Source: Mesaphorura yosii
Lineage: Eukaryota > Arthropoda > Collembola > Poduromorpha > Tullbergiidae
DNA length: 64,000 nt
Assembly (NCBI GenBank): GCA_009869945.1
Contig: WIXG01000249.1
Coordinates: forward strand, 53,509-117,508
Direction: 5' to 3'
The notes beneath the pieces are model-generated. The model was not told where the DNA came from. It did not search any database and worked only from the letters and a program-made list of their open reading frames with translations. Numbering within the stretch: the first letter of the stretch is position 1; the number at the start of each line of letters is the position of its first letter. Position numbers and translations under genes: made by a program. Of this stretch, positions 60,689 to 64,000 are shown one piece after another.

Positions 60689-63600
60689 GTAAGTTCACTG
60701 AGTTTTTAATACGCGTTGGTGTTGCTGAAACTTGATACTGATTGCAATTGTGACATCATTGGGTAAATACACTGGTGGCATCTTTTAATTGAATTCTGAT
60801 TAGGCTTCTGCATCCTTCCAGTTAAAATTAGCCATTACTATTTCGCATTAGTCATTTAGCGCACAGGTTAAGGCAGGCCTGGCATTTAAGTGTGTAATGG
60901 AATCATGAAGTGCAAACACCGCAGGACCTTTGCCGACTACAAGCGTATGAACCATCAAACTACGATAGAGATTAGATAATTCATTTGAATTCTTCGGTTA
61001 GCGTGCGCACACGATAACATCTCAATTATGTCAATGCCAAATGCAAGAGCACTTTTACTTTACTCTTGACAGCATAAATTATGAGCGAATTACGACGAGT
61101 GGAAGTCCCATTTGCGAATATTCGCATCTGCAATATTCTGTGCTGTACCGCAAATATTTGTTGCATGTAGCCGGCATGGGCATGACACACAGATTAAAAG
61201 CGTATGCATTGTTGTTTCATGCGATTAGAGACACAAATGTATTGTTGTTGCATGACTACATTACGCTATGCTGCATTATCGTATGCATTAACGTATGATG
61301 TAATAACTCAAGTCTGTACTCAAAGTTAAGCCCTCCACTTAGCACATTCACTTCTTGCCCGCGTGCATGCGACGGATTTGGATTTAATTCACTGCAGTGT
61401 ACTGTGTTATTGTGCGCTTTTCTACAGCTTTGTGGCCGGTTTACTTGCTAACAGTTTAGAGCTTATTGCGAAATCATTAATTTAATGGTATTTGATCTCT
61501 GCTTAGAATGAATTCATTCAAATCAAATGTAGTTCAACTGCGAAATTAAACGAGTATGACTAAACAATGATAGTTGCGAGTAGATATTTGAGATGTCCGA
61601 GTCTTTGTAATTTTGTTTTGGTTGGAACCAGAATTATTTCATGAAACCTGCGCTGATGCTCCTTCATCGATCATAATATGCAAATTGTGAACAGTCGTGC
61701 ATTGAAATATTGCAATAAGAAAGCGAAGTTAATTGATTTTGTCGGCTGCATTTTTACTTTTACACGTTCGATAGACTCCAACTCCAAAGGTGTCTAAATG
61801 AGACTTCATCCATTCCATTCATTTCCTCTTTCACTCGGCTCGTCACTCGTTACTCGCTGAAGCAGAGCCATTCCTGTCCTCCACACCTTAATGGCTTAAT
61901 TTTGCAAACTTAGCTTTTGTTTGGCGAATAAAATACGTAGTTCAGTGTGGAAAGGGAAAAGGAAACCGGAACTCATCTGTATCTGTTGGTCCACCCTTTG
62001 GATACTTCACGAAGTATAGAACACAACGCGGACCTGTAAAATAGGCAATAAAATATCTACTGTCACAACATAAGCATTTTTAGGCTGGGACTTTATCACC
62101 TTCCATTGAACCATCCCAAAATGTGAACATTAGCATTCGGTTTCTTTCAAGTTCTCAAATCCTCTTCACACGTATATGTGCACATATATTTTAAACAAAA
62201 GAACACTTGCACTGCACCACGTCCATGTTTTTCCATTCATTGTTGAGTTTGTCGTTGGAGCCGTTTCGTTTTCAAATACCGCAACTACTGCTTTAACAAT
62301 GTGCAGCAGCTTGGCAGCAGGTCTTCGCTTCAACATTCAAACAATGAAACCGAATGCATCATTTTCCTGTGGTGCTGTGGAACACCTGCCTAATAATACG
62401 CTTCTCTCGTCTTGTCTTAGTTCTGGCCAAAACAAAATTAAGCTTAAACAAAGCGGCCCGTGTCCGTGACCATATTCTTGGGCATTCCATCCGGTTTTAT
62501 TCGCTTATACCTTATCTTCATCCTATATATGCTATGCAGTGAGATGGGCAAAGCTAAAGTCTTCAAATAACGATCGACGAAGCGTTTTCACGCTGTCGTA
62601 AGAAAGTAGGCAGCAACATGCAGTCATAATTCAGACAGTTCATTATTGCTATCAGTACACAATGCATTATGAATTGGTTCGATAAGAGTTGACATATGGA
62701 AACTGCCGATAGATTTAGAAAGTGAAAAATTTATACCTATTTAAAAACATGCCGCTTTATGTTTCAATCCGCAATTTATTACTTAACATAAACAACACGC
62801 ATGCCAGTAGCCAGTAGCTAGATAAAAGAAATTGCATGATATTAATTATGTCACAGGTGCAGTGTGATACACTGCAAAGTGCCAAGCTGCCGTTTGTAGT
62901 AAATCGATATCGTACATCGTGGAGTGCTAACATCAAATAAATGTTTGGACGAACTGACCGGCGACTGGCACTGGCTTAAGAATTCTTTCGCTCTTCGTCT
63001 TTCTTTTGTTCGTATATTAAGGAGTCATTAAGATCAATGCAAAGATTACAGAAATCTGCACGGCAGGAGCTCCGGGACCGCTAGTAACTGGCACAGATTA
63101 TTTACACGAGCGTACGAGCTTAATCTGAGACTTGAGAAGCGATAAATTATGCTACCTTTGATCTTTCGTGCGAGATCCCTATTAAAATAATGCGTTTTAC
63201 ATTAGCTTAAGGTGCTCAAGTAACGAGCTTGTTAACTTTACGGAAGTTAACAATGCCTGATGTCTTAGAGTTGAGTGCGTGCTGATGCTGTACATTTTAT
63301 TGCGCATTTCCGTTTCAGGCCTTGTAACGTAACGCAAACACAATGCAGATTTTTCCTCAATTCAAAATGCGCTAAGATCACATTGACATAACTTGCGAGT
63401 ATGTGCATTTACGTTCAATACTTCCGTTTTATGCTTAATCATTCTAATAACTGTTCTACTCACAGCTCAAGCAAGCGTATTCTAATTTGGTTCCTATTAT
63501 GTAAGAACTGAACCATGACCAATGTGGTACCTGTACGTAGTGCGCAGGTCTGTGTTTTTGCATTGTGTAACAATGCGTATTTGGACTTAACACAAATAAC

Positions 63601-63806
63601 TTTTCGAAAAAATTCATCTTGACCTCTCCTTGAATTTGATTTTACACGGTCGGGTTATTTCAAACCACAAACACACGCCGTCCATGCTGCTTTGTGTGTG
63701 TTGCTAAATCATGGCTGTCATTGTTCGAAATTAGCTAGTGCGTGTATGAATTGCCCACCTGTGGGCCAGGTTCCTATGTTCTGTTGAGTGTTGAGACCGA
63801 ATCCAT

Positions 63807-63892
63807 GACAGCTGCCCCTACGACAACTGCCCCCTCCCAATTCCCCCCTGTCAACTGGCCCCCGTCATTTGCCCCCTGCGTCAACTGCTACT
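63807..63892. repeat. Degenerate C-rich minisatellite
   Basis: Five related units of about 14-16 bp follow one another: GACAGCTGCCCCT, GACAACTGCCCCCT, GTCAACTGGCCCCC, GTCATTTGCCCCCT and GTCAACTGCTACT. The consensus is GTCAACTGCCCCC with short spacers. C-runs of four to six give the minus strand several closely spaced G-runs. Confidence 0.8.
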
Positions 63893-63925
63893 GAACTGCA
63901 GTCCAGTTCTGGCAAAGAAGTCCTT

Positions 63926-64000
63926 TAAAGTTGTATTTACTCCTCTCGGCCTTATCAGCTCGCAGAGAAGATGCTGAAGAGAGGAGTAAATACAACTTTA
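63926..64000. repeat. Perfect 22-bp inverted repeat with a 31-base loop at the window edge
   Basis: The arm 63926-63947 (TAAAGTTGTATTTACTCCTCTC) is exactly the reverse complement of 63979-64000. The right arm reaches the last base of the window, so the repeat may extend. Such fold-backs occur in MITEs and other DNA transposons, in hairpin RNA genes and at assembly joins. Confidence 0.85.

Larger units (their letters stand above)
60689..64000. other. Presumed large first intron, without recognised exons
   Basis: Some 3.3 kb after the donor at 60,689. No acceptor followed by a frame in the required phase and recognisable coding sequence was found. The right end carries repeats described separately. 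Confidence 0.4.

Overview
The window looks like nuclear DNA of an arthropod, most likely a basal hexapod such as a springtail (Collembola). The genes are spliced by many short GT-AG introns (mostly about 60-90 bp). The gene set includes innexin, an RR-type cuticle protein, an NPC2/ML protein, otopetrin and two divergent seven-helix gustatory-type chemoreceptors. The taxon is an inference; only the arthropod assignment is well supported. There are no bacterial-style operons, rRNA genes or CRISPR arrays, and I recognised no tRNA gene.

Layout. Positions 1 to about 18.3 kb hold no exon I can support and probably contain upstream regulatory DNA and/or a long 5' intron. From 18,300 to 30,549 (+) lies a 15-exon gene for a large, mostly disordered protein ending in a coiled coil and a SAM domain; its first coding exon was not identified. 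It is followed by a four-exon NPC2-like lipid-binding protein (+), an alpha-1,3-fucosyltransferase (-), an innexin (-), chemoreceptor 1 (+), a nine-exon otopetrin proton channel (-), a chitin-binding cuticle protein (-), chemoreceptor 2 (-), a divergent 26S proteasome Rpn1/PSMD2 paralogue (-), COX10 haem A farnesyltransferase (+), adenylosuccinate lyase (-), and the first coding exon of a gene that runs out of the window (+, 60,496).

I rebuilt exon-intron structures by hand from ORF homology plus GT-AG sites and phase consistency. For the SAM gene, NPC2, fucosyltransferase, innexin, chemoreceptors, otopetrin, COX10 and ADSL every junction keeps phase. The Rpn1-like gene is the exception: its introns and homology are intact, but the last exon has two in-frame TAA codons inside conserved sequence. 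It is therefore either a young pseudogene or something unusual such as stop-codon readthrough.

The genes are a mixture of housekeeping functions (haem A synthesis, purine synthesis, proteasome) and sensory or cuticle functions, with no evident shared pathway. Two convergent pairs (chemoreceptor 1/otopetrin and COX10/ADSL) are about 110-135 bp apart and may have overlapping 3' ends. The right edge carries a C-rich degenerate tandem repeat followed by a perfect 22-bp inverted repeat, probably the start of a fold-back or transposon-like element.
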